Origin: Verrucomicrobiales bacterium
GTDB lineage: Bacteria > Verrucomicrobiota > Verrucomicrobiia > Verrucomicrobiales > DEV007
NCBI GenBank assembly: GCA_028047635.1
Contig: JAOFXR010000008.1
Location: 26,661 to 90,660, forward strand
Direction of reading: 5' to 3'
Length of the DNA: 64,000 nucleotides
Shown here piece after piece: positions 1-8,998 of the stretch (the first letter of the stretch is position 1; each line of letters opens with the position of its first letter). A model generated the notes under the pieces. The model ran no database searches and was not told where the DNA came from. It worked only from the letters and a program-made list of their open reading frames with translations. Made by a program: the position numbers and the translations under genes.

Positions 1-35
1 GGTTATTGACCGCTACAAATAAAAGAAAAACAGAA

Positions 36-1295
36 ATGATAAAACAGAACGCCTTAAAAAAGCTTGCCACATTAGCCTGCACAGGTCTGCTAAGCGCACA
101 GCTCGTCACTGCCGGTGATGGCAAATTGATAATCGATGACAAGAATCCGATGGCTGAGGCCTTCAGCCCTTGTGACATTTTTGATAAGAACACCTTATAC
201 GAGAGCGATAATGGGTTCATCAGGAAAGTAAAATTAAAAGGCAGGTATCATGGCCAGTACATCAGCCAGACCGAGGATATTGATGATGTCCGGGACAATG
301 GATACCATAACCTTCAACACCGCCGGGCTCGAATCCAAATGGACTTCGATTTGGCTCACGATCTATCATTTGGATTCGACGCTAACTATTCGGATGGCGA
401 TGGTTCAAGCACAGGGCTAGTGGATGGAGGCGATACTTTCATTAATAACTTCCAGACCATTAACTTGCAATGGAAGCCCAGCGATGATTTCTACGTGATT
501 ATCGGTAAAGATAAGCAGGACATTACCCGTGAGGATATTCAATCCTCGAGGTTTATCAAAACCGTCGAGCGTGCGCCCATCGTAAACGAAGTGGGGCAGC
601 AACGTCCCTGGGGAGCTCAGGTGGGATTCTTGATCAATGGTATTGAACAACGCTTTGGTGCCTGGGTTTATGGTGCACATGATAGCGGTCCGGAGTGGGT
701 CGACTTTCGTGCCAATAAAGGGGCATCCTACAACCTCACCGTTCCTGTAAATGAGAACCTCGACTTCCACTTCGACTGGAATTTCGTTAACAACGATGGC
801 GGGCGTGAGCGTGCACGGGGAGATGCTGAAGTGGGCACTTTCGGGTCAGCTTATGAGCATGCATTTGCCTGGGGAGTCGACTACGAAAAGGACCGGTTCA
901 AACTTATTTCCGACTTCATCTACGGGGCCAACCGCGAAAGTTCGGGAGCCTATCGAGGGTCCGGAGAAATTCCGACTGGAGATGATACGTGGGGATTCTA
1001 CGTATTGCCTTCCTATAAAATCACCGACAGGCTCGAAGGTGTATTCCGCTACCAATATATGGATTCGGGGCGTGAACAACGCACCCAGCGATTTGGAAAC
1101 GACGGAGGCGGGGACAACAACGCACGTTTTAATGTTGAAAACTACCACTCGGTTTACGCTGGATTTCAGTATTTTCTTTGCGGAGAAAACCTCAAACTTA
1201 TGGGTGGATATGAGTATGCCTGGGGTGACCTTTTCGGAACCAACACCGAGATCGCGACCGGAAGCTGGCAGTTCGCAGTTCGGACTTATTTCTAG
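36..1295 (+). CDS. Phosphate-selective porin (OprO/OprP type)
   Basis: Outer-membrane beta-barrel channel, probably for anions such as phosphate. The ATG at 36 is preferred over the in-frame TTG at 6 because it begins a normal signal peptide: basic MIKQNALKK, a hydrophobic stretch, and an A-x-A-like end near residue 26. The rest alternates polar and aromatic residues in short strands, with many Asp/Gly turns and a C-terminal Phe (RTYF), the usual last residue of BAM-assembled barrels. About 419 residues is normal for this porin family. The hairpin at 1336-1367 follows it and no gene is co-directional downstream, so it looks monocistronic. The family is clear; the substrate is inference. Confidence 0.8.
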   Translation: MIKQNALKKLATLACTGLLSAQLVTAGDGKLIIDDKNPMAEAFSPCDIFDKNTLYESDNGFIRKVKLKGRYHGQYISQTEDIDDVRDNGYHNLQHRRARIQMDFDLAHDLSFGFDANYSDGDGSSTGLVDGGDTFINNFQTINLQWKPSDDFYVIIGKDKQDITREDIQSSRFIKTVERAPIVNEVGQQRPWGAQVGFLINGIEQRFGAWVYGAHDSGPEWVDFRANKGASYNLTVPVNENLDFHFDWNFVNNDGGRERARGDAEVGTFGSAYEHAFAWGVDYEKDRFKLISDFIYGANRESSGAYRGSGEIPTGDDTWGFYVLPSYKITDRLEGVFRYQYMDSGREQRTQRFGNDGGGDNNARFNVENYHSVYAGFQYFLCGENLKLMGGYEYAWGDLFGTNTEIATGSWQFAVRTYF

Positions 1296-1335
1296 TAGCT
1301 GTCACTTAAGATAGAGACTTCCAACGCTATTTTCG

Positions 1336-1367
1336 AATGGCCCGGTTCCGAAAGGAGCAGGGCCATT
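1336..1367 (+). terminator. Probable terminator of the porin gene
   Basis: An 8-bp perfect stem, AATGGCCC (1336-1343) and GGGCCATT (1360-1367), with a 16-nt loop, starts 40 bases after the porin stop. A T-containing tail (tcgttttcat) follows. The loop is longer than in a classical intrinsic terminator, so confidence is moderate. Confidence 0.55.
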
Positions 1368-1438
1368 TCGTTTTCATACCCGGTGATTGCTGGAAACAGC
1401 TATTCTTGCAGTTCGATACTTATTCTCATTTTATCTCA

Positions 1439-2830
1439 CTACTTCACTTTGCGAAGGTGATAGCGACGGGGCACTGGCTGGGCCGCTGCGTAGATTTGCT
1501 CTTCGAACGCTGCTGCCTTTTTCTGCAGTGACACGATCTTCTCTCTAACCTCAGAAAAACGGGCCTCGAAATCGATCTTCGCTTTGTTTCGGCGGAGACC
1601 TTTGATTTGTGTCTGGAGATCCCTTGATGGGCGAACCGCTTCATCATTTCGCGTCCGGTTGAGCTCGGCTACTTTTAGCGATTGCTGATACTGCGGGGTC
1701 TCGGCATACTTCTGCAGCTCTATTTTGATTGAAAGAACGGTGTGAGAAAAAGTTCCGATGACTTGATCGTCGATTTTCAGTTCATAGGTGCCGGGGGCGA
1801 GCCCGGATACGCGCAGCTTTTCGTTACTGAGCTTGTGCCCGGCCTTGGTGAGATCATATCCAACTTGAGCGGGAGTCGATTTACCCCATTTCAGATCGCG
1901 TTTAGATGACTCGGCTGGAACCACCCAGGGCAGCGCTTTCGCAAGGTGGGTAAAGGAGAGTTCGGTGCCGTCTTCCGAGCCGGAAATGTCGGTGATCTTT
2001 TCATTTCGAGAACCGCTCCATTCACCCCGAGCGCTTCTTGTGAGGGCAACTCCGCTGACGGTTCGACGCTCCGGTTGAGAGGCCGAAAGAATCGAGAAGG
2101 CCATCACAAATTGTCCGGCAGCTCCGGGATGAATCGAGTCTTCGACGAGAGAGAAATCGGGTTGGCTGCGGCGGGCCGCAAAAGTCGTGTCATTGAGCGG
2201 GCCCCAGAGATTGACGAAGGGAACGCTCTGAGCGCTGGCGGTTTCGCGGAGCCAGGCGCCGTAGTAAGCCATGAGTGAGTTGTAGTTCCCGTCAAAGTCA
2301 CGAGTTCCAAATCGAAACGTGGGATCTTTTTTGCGCAGCGTGAGCTGATGGTGATCGAACATTGTCGGCGAGAGCGCGATTGTCTCAGCACCGGTGGCCT
2401 TCACTTTTTCGAGCACCGTTTTCATTCCCGTCGCATAGGTCTCGAAGATTTCCGGCGTGAATGGCGCGTAGGCCCCATCATTCATCCCAAGGAGGATCGT
2501 GACAAAGTCCGGGTTTTCCAAAACGATATCTTCTTCAAATCTATTAAGTGTGTCGACAGCTTTGTCACCCGTGATGCCTGCGTTGTGAAAGTGAATTCTC
2601 CGCTCGGGGTAACGGGTGTAAAAAAAGGTCTCAATGTATTGAGTGTAAATGCATTGATGAGTAATCGAGTCCCCGAGAAACACAACGGTGTCTTCATCCT
2701 GAACCTGAAGAAACGAAGAGGGTGCCAAGGCAGGCAACGGGGCTGACTCAACGGCAACGGGTTCCTTTGCTGAGAGCGGTGGCGCGACGTAGGTCGCAAT
2801 AAAGACGAGGAAGGGGAGAAAGAGTTTCAT
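1439..2830 (-). CDS. Secreted SGNH/GDSL-family hydrolase
   Basis: Exported esterase-like enzyme, 463 residues, with signal peptide MKLFLPFLVFIATYVAPPLSA. All SGNH blocks are visible: FLGDSIT with nucleophile Ser55, NAGITGD (Gly85), LLGMND with Asn117, and DSIHPGAAG with Asp231 and His234. The domain ends near residue 250. About 200 further residues contain a beta-rich part and a charged helical end (residues about 360-450) that may be a coiled coil. SGNH enzymes in this phylum often act on acetylated or sulfated glycans, but the substrate cannot be read from sequence. It stands alone, convergent with the porin and divergent from the cytochrome gene at 2976. Confidence 0.8.
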   Translation of the reverse strand: MKLFLPFLVFIATYVAPPLSAKEPVAVESAPLPALAPSSFLQVQDEDTVVFLGDSITHQCIYTQYIETFFYTRYPERRIHFHNAGITGDKAVDTLNRFEEDIVLENPDFVTILLGMNDGAYAPFTPEIFETYATGMKTVLEKVKATGAETIALSPTMFDHHQLTLRKKDPTFRFGTRDFDGNYNSLMAYYGAWLRETASAQSVPFVNLWGPLNDTTFAARRSQPDFSLVEDSIHPGAAGQFVMAFSILSASQPERRTVSGVALTRSARGEWSGSRNEKITDISGSEDGTELSFTHLAKALPWVVPAESSKRDLKWGKSTPAQVGYDLTKAGHKLSNEKLRVSGLAPGTYELKIDDQVIGTFSHTVLSIKIELQKYAETPQYQQSLKVAELNRTRNDEAVRPSRDLQTQIKGLRRNKAKIDFEARFSEVREKIVSLQKKAAAFEEQIYAAAQPVPRRYHLRKVK

Positions 2831-2975
2831 GATGGACTTTTGCCAGTTCCTCGAAATGCGACAAGTTCAATCTTGACGCTCATGCGCCGACGGAATTCAG
2901 AGGAGAGCTGTTACGGAGAAAATCTGCGCTTTTGCGGCCTTGTGTGTGGAGCTGTTTTTCGCAAGAGTTGAAGCC

Positions 2976-5972
2976 ATGAGATTTTTCTCTGCCACCCTTG
3001 TCGTTCTCTTCTCGCTTGTGTTCTCTTATGCTGCCGGAGAGATTGATTTCGCAAAAGACGTTCAGCCAATTCTCTCGGACAATTGTTATGCCTGTCACGG
3101 CCCGGACGAACAGGAGCGGAAAGGTAAGCTGCGGCTCGATACCGAAGCAGGTGCTTGGAAGGCTCTGACGAAGGGAGATCCTGAAGGTAGCGAATTGATC
3201 GCCCGGATCGTGAGCACTGATCCTGATGAGTTGATGCCACCTCCGAAGAAGAAAGACGCATTACCTGCTGCTGAAATTGATATTTTGAGACAGTGGATCG
3301 AGGAAGGGGCAGCGTGGGGAAGTCACTGGGCGTTTGAGGCACCTGTTAGACCTGCGGTTCCAACGAACGGAGAGAAGGATCCTATCGATGCTTTTGTAAA
3401 GGCCACTCACGGCCAACACGATCTCGCCTTTTCGAAAGCCTCTTCTAAAGCGAAGTTATTGAGGCGGGTCGCGCTCGATCTCACAGGGTTGCCTCCGACG
3501 GTGGCTGAACTGGATGCCTTTCTGAAAGACGAAAAAGAAGGGGCTTACGATCGTGCCGTGACTCGGCTTTTGAATTCAAAACATTATGGCGAGCGCTGGG
3601 CTCGCTGGTGGATGGACGCGGGGAGATACGCCGACTCCAACGGCTACGAGAAGGACGCTGAGCGATTTGTCTGGCCGTATCGAGATTGGGTCATTGATGC
3701 GTTTAATGATGAGCCTCAGTATGATCAGTTCATTATCCGTCAAGTAGGAGGAGATTTACTTCAGAATGCTTCGGTCTCAGATCGCGTTGCGACCGGGTTT
3801 CTGAGAAACTCAATGGTGAACGAGGAAGGGGCGATCAATGCGGAGCAGTTCAGGATCGAAGGAATCTTTGATCGAATGGATGCGGTCGGAAAGTCGATTC
3901 TCGGCCTTACAACGCAATGTGCCCAGTGCCACACTCACAAATACGATCCTATTCAGCACGAGGAATACTTTGGGATGTTCGCCTACTTGAACAACTCACA
4001 TGAGGCGACAGTGCCGTATTTTAATAAGGCGGATTCGAGAACGGTCAGCCAGGTTGAGGAGCAAGTGAAAGCGGTGAGAGACCTTGCTAAAGTTCGTTTT
4101 CCTATGTGGGAATCGTCGTTACAGAATTGGGTTGCGGCGGAAAAGACGAAGCTTAGCGCCGAGCCAAAATGGCAAGTCGTCACGCCCAAACATCTCGGTG
4201 ACGGCGGGCAGAAATTCTATGCTCAGGAAGATGGGTCGATCATGGCGATGGGTTATTCACCGTCGCGCAGTTCCGAAAATTTCGAGACGGAAGTGACTCT
4301 CGATCAAATTTCGAGTCTGCGGATTGAATTGCTCATGGATCCTTATCTCACCTATGGCGGGCCGGGACGATCGCTTGAAGGGACCTCTGCGGTGAGTGAA
4401 TTTAGCTTCAAGGTGGGAGACGAGTCTGACTTGCTTGAGAAAGTGGCGATTGAACCGGCGCAATCGGATCTCGATCGTCCCGAACGTCTCATCGACACGG
4501 CCAAATATCCGGATCGAAAAGGGGAAGCAGGAAAACGAAAGGAAGGCCCCGCCGCATTTATCAACGACGGTGACACGAAGACGGCCTGGGCGACTGAGGC
4601 AGGAGTGCGCAAGTCGAATCAGCCAAGGCTGGTCGTCATGAACTTGAAAACGCCGATCAAACGGAAAGGTGATGGACCGCTCTTTGTTCGCTTTGAAGTG
4701 TCTTGTCAGCACGGCGGCACAAACAGCGATGCGAATGAGCATCGCAACCTGGGACGCTTCCGGTTTTCGCTCTCTCCTGATCGATATGAGGCCAGTAAAC
4801 CGTTGAGTCCGGCGCTTCGCTCGATTATCGGAAAATCTTCCGGAAAGTGGACTCCGGCAGATAAGAAAGCTCTCTTTGCCGCGTGGATGGAAACGCGTTC
4901 TGAGTTGGCTAAGCTGAATAAGACGATAGCCGATCTTGAGGCCGAATATCCTGCGGCGACACCCCAGCTTGTGACGCAGGAAATCGAAGGGAAGCGACGC
5001 GAAACGAGGCTCTACCATCGAGGTGAGCAAATGCATCCCCGGCAAGCCGTTGAGCCGCATGTTCCCGCCTTCCTTCATGATTTGCCAGAGGGCGGCGATC
5101 CGAAGTCACGCCTCACTTTTGCCCGTTGGCTTGTGGATAGGGATTCGCCGATTGCAGCACGGACATTTGTGAACCGAATCTGGCAGGCGTTTTTTGGCAG
5201 GGGGATTGTCGAAACGGTGGAGGACCTCGGGCATCAAGCTTCGGCACCGACTCATCCCGGCTTGCTTGATTGGCTCGCTGTGGAGTTCATGGAATCGGGC
5301 TGGGATATCAAGCACCTGCACCAGCTGATCGTGAGCAGTCGCACTTACCGACAGGACTCCGCTCTGACTCCGAAACTGGCGGCTCAGGATCCGGATAATC
5401 GACTCCTTGCACGCGGTCCGCGATTTCGCCCCGATGCAGAAATGGTTCGCGACATTCAGCTCGCGGCGAGTGGGATTTTGGATCGAACCGTCGGGGGCGA
5501 AAGCGTGCGCCCACCGATTCCTCGTTTCCTTTTTGATCCCCCCGCTAGCTATGGTCCCAAAAAGTGGAACGAGGATATGGAACCAGAGCGGCGTTATCGT
5601 CGGGCGCTTTACACGTTTCGCTTTCGCACCGTACCACCTCCTTTTCTTTCCGCTTTCGATGCCCCGGTTGGGGATATTTCCTGCGTGAGACGCCCTCGCT
5701 CGACGACACCTTTGCAGGCGCTGGCTCTGCTCAATGAACCACTTTCACTTGAGTCGGCCGAGGCGCTCGCTGGTCAGATCAAGGCGGTGAAAAGTGATCT
5801 CCCGGCTGGTGTGGTCGCTGCATTCCGAAGCTGCACCTGCCGTGAGCCCGATGCTGATGAACTCGAAGTCCTCCTAACACTTTTCAACAAGGAAAAAGCG
5901 GACGGAGGAGATCCCTGGCTTGCTGTCGCCCGTGTCCTTCTCAATCTCGACGAGACGATCACGAAGTCATAA
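2976..5972 (+). CDS. PSCyt1/DUF1549/DUF1553 cytochrome c-like protein
   Basis: Large exported protein of the planctomycete cytochrome C family. The ATG at 2976 starts a signal peptide (MRFFSATLVVLFSLVFSYAAG) and is preferred over the TTG at 2940. Order: PSCyt1 domain with haem-binding-type CYACH near residue 35 and a MPPP motif that could supply the axial Met; DUF1549 region with GERWARWWMD and a second CxxCH (CAQCH) near residue 315; a beta-rich insert at about 390-590; then DUF1553 (PSD1) to the end with NRIWQAFFGRG. The DUF1501 gene begins 19 bases downstream, the standard partner. The biochemical role of these pairs is not established; association with polysaccharide and sulfatase loci is known for the family. 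Confidence 0.85.
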   Translation: MRFFSATLVVLFSLVFSYAAGEIDFAKDVQPILSDNCYACHGPDEQERKGKLRLDTEAGAWKALTKGDPEGSELIARIVSTDPDELMPPPKKKDALPAAEIDILRQWIEEGAAWGSHWAFEAPVRPAVPTNGEKDPIDAFVKATHGQHDLAFSKASSKAKLLRRVALDLTGLPPTVAELDAFLKDEKEGAYDRAVTRLLNSKHYGERWARWWMDAGRYADSNGYEKDAERFVWPYRDWVIDAFNDEPQYDQFIIRQVGGDLLQNASVSDRVATGFLRNSMVNEEGAINAEQFRIEGIFDRMDAVGKSILGLTTQCAQCHTHKYDPIQHEEYFGMFAYLNNSHEATVPYFNKADSRTVSQVEEQVKAVRDLAKVRFPMWESSLQNWVAAEKTKLSAEPKWQVVTPKHLGDGGQKFYAQEDGSIMAMGYSPSRSSENFETEVTLDQISSLRIELLMDPYLTYGGPGRSLEGTSAVSEFSFKVGDESDLLEKVAIEPAQSDLDRPERLIDTAKYPDRKGEAGKRKEGPAAFINDGDTKTAWATEAGVRKSNQPRLVVMNLKTPIKRKGDGPLFVRFEVSCQHGGTNSDANEHRNLGRFRFSLSPDRYEASKPLSPALRSIIGKSSGKWTPADKKALFAAWMETRSELAKLNKTIADLEAEYPAATPQLVTQEIEGKRRETRLYHRGEQMHPRQAVEPHVPAFLHDLPEGGDPKSRLTFARWLVDRDSPIAARTFVNRIWQAFFGRGIVETVEDLGHQASAPTHPGLLDWLAVEFMESGWDIKHLHQLIVSSRTYRQDSALTPKLAAQDPDNRLLARGPRFRPDAEMVRDIQLAASGILDRTVGGESVRPPIPRFLFDPPASYGPKKWNEDMEPERRYRRALYTFRFRTVPPPFLSAFDAPVGDISCVRRPRSTTPLQALALLNEPLSLESAEALAGQIKAVKSDLPAGVVAAFRSCTCREPDADELEVLLTLFNKEKADGGDPWLAVARVLLNLDETITKS

Positions 5973-5991
5973 TTTTACACCAGTATTTTAA

Positions 5992-7443
5992 ATGAATCGG
6001 AAGCAAGGCTCTTTCACTCAAGTGGACGGAAATACTCTGTCTGATTTTTCGCGTTCAGTGAGTCGCCGCTGGTTCATGCGTGACTGCGGCATGGGACTTG
6101 GCGGGGTTGCGATGAATCATCTCATGCAGGGGGATTCCCGTGCTGCGACTGCGGCGAATTTGCTCGCGCCCAAACAGCCTCCCTTTCCGGCAAAGGCGAA
6201 GCGGGTCATTTTTCTCTTCATGGGTGGGGCGCCCAGTCATATCGATTTGTTCGAGAATAAAGCGACCTTGGCCAAGCTTGACGGGACAGCTCCTCCGGCG
6301 GAGTTACTCGAGGGATACCGCTCCGCATTCATCAAACCTGACAACAAGCTGCTTGGGCCAAAATTTCCCTTCAAGCGTTATGGACAGTGTGGCATGGAGA
6401 TGGCGGAGATTTTACCCCACCTCGGTGGTATGGCTGACGAGATCACGTGGATCAAATCGATGCACACGGATGCGTTCAACCATGCTCCCGCTCAGATTCT
6501 GATGAGCACAGGATCCCAGCAATTCGGACGCCCTTCTCTCGGATCGTGGGCGACTTATGGGTTGGGAAGTGAGACTGAAAATCTCCCCGCCTTTGTCGTC
6601 TTGTCTTCAGGCAAGAAGGGACCAAGCGGTGGGTCAGCGAATTTTGGATCCGGGTTTTTGCCTTCGGTCTATCAAGGGGTGCCTTTCAATTCGGTCGGCG
6701 ATCCGGTTCTTTTTCTGTCCAATCCCGAGGGAATCAACCGCAAGTCTCAGCGCTCTGCGATTGACGCCATCAATGTGCTGAATCAAAAGCGTTTCGATTC
6801 AGTCGCTGATCCTGAGATTCAGACGCGGATCAATTCTTTTGAGATGGCTTATCGGATGCAGGATGTCGCTCCTGAAGTGACTGATATCAGCCTGGAGTCT
6901 CGGGAAACACTGGAACTGTATGGTGCGAAACCCGGCGAGCCTTCGTTTGCGAACAACTGCCTTTTGGCGCGAAGACTCGTGGAACAGGGTGTGCGATTTG
7001 TGGAGTTGTTCCATGAATCGTGGGATCAGCACGGGAATTTAAAGAAGGGGCTCGAGAATAATTGTCTCGATACGGATCAGGCCTGTGCGGCGTTGCTGAA
7101 AGATTTGAAACAGCGCGGTTTATTGGAGGATACGCTCGTCGTCTGGGGAGGAGAGTTCGGGAGAACACCGATGGTTCAGGGAGGACTCGATGGGCGCGAT
7201 CACCATTCCAATGCCTTCACGATGTGGATGGCCGGGGGAGGCGTGAAAGGTGGCCACATTCATGGAGCCACTGATGACCTAGGATTCAACGCGACCGAGA
7301 AACCGGTTCATGTTCATGATCTCAACGCAACGATTTTGCACCTGCTTGGGTTCGACCACGAGCGGCTGACGTTCCGCAGTCAGGGAAGAGATTTTCGACT
7401 GACTGATGTCCACGGAAATGTCGTGAGAGACATTCTGGCGTGA
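5992..7443 (+). CDS. DUF1501 family protein, Tat-exported
   Basis: Second member of the PSD1/DUF1501 pair, 483 residues. The N-terminus has a twin-arginine signal (SRRWFMRDCGMGLGG, about residues 23-37), so it is probably exported folded. The fold is of the alkaline-phosphatase/sulfatase type: FLFMGGAPSHIDLFENK early, VVWGGEFGRTPMVQGG with GRDHH late, and an AGGGVKGG segment. These His/Asp-rich motifs look like metal ligands, but no catalytic activity is established. It lies 19 bases after the cytochrome gene and is surely in the same transcription unit. A homologous pair lies on the other strand at 33045-36994. Confidence 0.85.
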   Translation: MNRKQGSFTQVDGNTLSDFSRSVSRRWFMRDCGMGLGGVAMNHLMQGDSRAATAANLLAPKQPPFPAKAKRVIFLFMGGAPSHIDLFENKATLAKLDGTAPPAELLEGYRSAFIKPDNKLLGPKFPFKRYGQCGMEMAEILPHLGGMADEITWIKSMHTDAFNHAPAQILMSTGSQQFGRPSLGSWATYGLGSETENLPAFVVLSSGKKGPSGGSANFGSGFLPSVYQGVPFNSVGDPVLFLSNPEGINRKSQRSAIDAINVLNQKRFDSVADPEIQTRINSFEMAYRMQDVAPEVTDISLESRETLELYGAKPGEPSFANNCLLARRLVEQGVRFVELFHESWDQHGNLKKGLENNCLDTDQACAALLKDLKQRGLLEDTLVVWGGEFGRTPMVQGGLDGRDHHSNAFTMWMAGGGVKGGHIHGATDDLGFNATEKPVHVHDLNATILHLLGFDHERLTFRSQGRDFRLTDVHGNVVRDILA

Positions 7444-7558
7444 CACGGGAAAGCGGGGCGTTAACTCTCAGTTCCAGACGAAGAGGCCCACGAGGCCAGG
7501 GTTCTTGCCTTCGGCATTCGGTAGATCCAGGTGCTGTGGCTGAGCCGTATCGTTGACG

Positions 7559-8776
7559 ATGAATCGTTCGGACAAAAGTGGCTCAGATTTCCCCGCCGTT
7601 CGCGCCGATGCGTGGCGCCGCCTCGAAGTGTTTGCGGATCAGATGCCAAAGTATGCAGCGGAGCGCAATAGGGTCGTTCCCGGTCACACGAATGTATCGC
7701 AGCTATCGCCGGCGATTCGGCATCGGGTACTGAGCGAGCAGGAGTTTGCTGCGTTTGCGATCGAGCGGCACGGTTTTCGTGAGGTCGAGAAGTTGGTTCA
7801 GGAAATCTATTGGCGCTTGTATTGGAAAAGCTGGTTGGAGATGAGGCCGGACATCTGGACTCGCTACTGCTCCGACCGTGACCAGTTTAGCAGCGGTGCC
7901 TGGCGGGCGGGCGAGAAAGTAATGAACGGCCAGTCAGGCATCGATATCATTGACTATTTTGCGCGGGAATTGACGACGACGGGTTATTTACATAATCACG
8001 CTCGCATGTGGTTCGCAGGGGCCTGGATTCATCATTTTGGTTTGCCGTGGGAGATGGGGGCCGATTTTTTTCATCAGCACTTACTCGATGGCGATCCGGC
8101 GTCGAACACACTTTCATGGCGTTGGGTTGCAGGGCTGCACACGCAGGGGAAATCGTATCTGGCTCGTCCTGCCAATATCGAGAAGTATGTCGATCTTGAA
8201 ATCCTCGATGCGAATCGCGCTGGTCTCGAACGCTTAGACGGTTCCATTGCGAACATTCCGTCTGAGGATCCCATACCGGAGCGGTCACTTCCGAAGATCG
8301 AAGATGGGGAGGCGGGGCATGATTGCGAGCAGATCGGTTGGTGGTTGCACGACGACGACCTGCAACTTGGGGAAGATTGGAAAGGGGCGCGCGCCGTGGC
8401 GCTGCTTTCGCGGGATATTCATGTTCAGGCTCGCTATGGTGAAAACCGAAAGATGTTTATCCAACAGGGATTACGCGATGCCGCGAAGCAAATGGAATCG
8501 AGGGCTGCGGTGGAGTTTGCCGAGACGAGTGCTACAGCCACGTTTCTGGGCGATTGGGCGGATGACCATGGACTGAAGACAATCGTGGCCTACCAGCCCT
8601 GGGTGGGTCCCATCCGCGATGCTTTGCCGGAAATCGAGTCGCAACTTTGTCGACGGGGCATCGCCTTGCAGTTGCATCGAAAGCCCAGCGATCACTGGTG
8701 GGTCGGAGAGGCAACCGCCGGATTCTTTGGTTTCTGGAAAAAGGTTTGCCGGAATCAGGCGTTCGTATCGGAATGA
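7559..8776 (+). CDS. Photolyase/cryptochrome-like FAD-binding protein
   Basis: Flavoprotein of the photolyase/cryptochrome superfamily, about 405 residues. The helical FAD domain begins almost at the N-terminus (LSPAIRHRVLS, EIYWRLYWKSW) and includes TGYLHNHARMWFA, LLDGDPASNTLSWRW and the GKSYLARPANIEKY end. The usual N-terminal alpha/beta antenna domain is missing. Instead, residues about 255-400 contain GWWLHDDDLQLGE, a segment IESQLCRRGIALQLHRKP and the end FFGFWKKV, which resemble pieces of that alpha/beta domain placed after the FAD domain. The ATG at 7559 is chosen over TTG 7553. Role in light-dependent repair or sensing is inferred. The gene stands alone and meets murA tail to tail. 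Confidence 0.75.
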   Translation: MNRSDKSGSDFPAVRADAWRRLEVFADQMPKYAAERNRVVPGHTNVSQLSPAIRHRVLSEQEFAAFAIERHGFREVEKLVQEIYWRLYWKSWLEMRPDIWTRYCSDRDQFSSGAWRAGEKVMNGQSGIDIIDYFARELTTTGYLHNHARMWFAGAWIHHFGLPWEMGADFFHQHLLDGDPASNTLSWRWVAGLHTQGKSYLARPANIEKYVDLEILDANRAGLERLDGSIANIPSEDPIPERSLPKIEDGEAGHDCEQIGWWLHDDDLQLGEDWKGARAVALLSRDIHVQARYGENRKMFIQQGLRDAAKQMESRAAVEFAETSATATFLGDWADDHGLKTIVAYQPWVGPIRDALPEIESQLCRRGIALQLHRKPSDHWWVGEATAGFFGFWKKVCRNQAFVSE

Positions 8777-8937
8777 GTATCGGTTTTTGAGAAGACTGGC
8801 GAGGTGCTTTGATCCTGAATCGATTAAGCGGAATGGTACGGAATCAACCATTGAAGGCCTGCCTTCCCAAGTGAGCGAAGGATTTCGCGACCTGATGGCG
8901 GGAGTCTATGAGGCTTCTCTCGGAGATGGAAGCCTAC

Positions 8938-8966
8938 GTAAACCTCACTCTCCGAGTGAGGTTTAC
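8938..8966. terminator. Bidirectional terminator hairpin
   Basis: A perfect 13-bp stem (8938-8950 and 8954-8966) closes on a 3-nt TCC loop, midway between the convergent photolyase-like gene and murA. A T5 run occurs about 12 bases later on the plus strand. Position and symmetry suit a terminator for both genes. Confidence 0.7.
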
Positions 8967-8998
8967 AAGCCTGACGGACTTTTTACCGCTAGCAGCGC

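Noticed and set aside
4257..5078. Minus-strand open frame of 273 codons within the first cytochrome-type gene
   Set aside because: Lies wholly inside a gene with domain support on the other strand.
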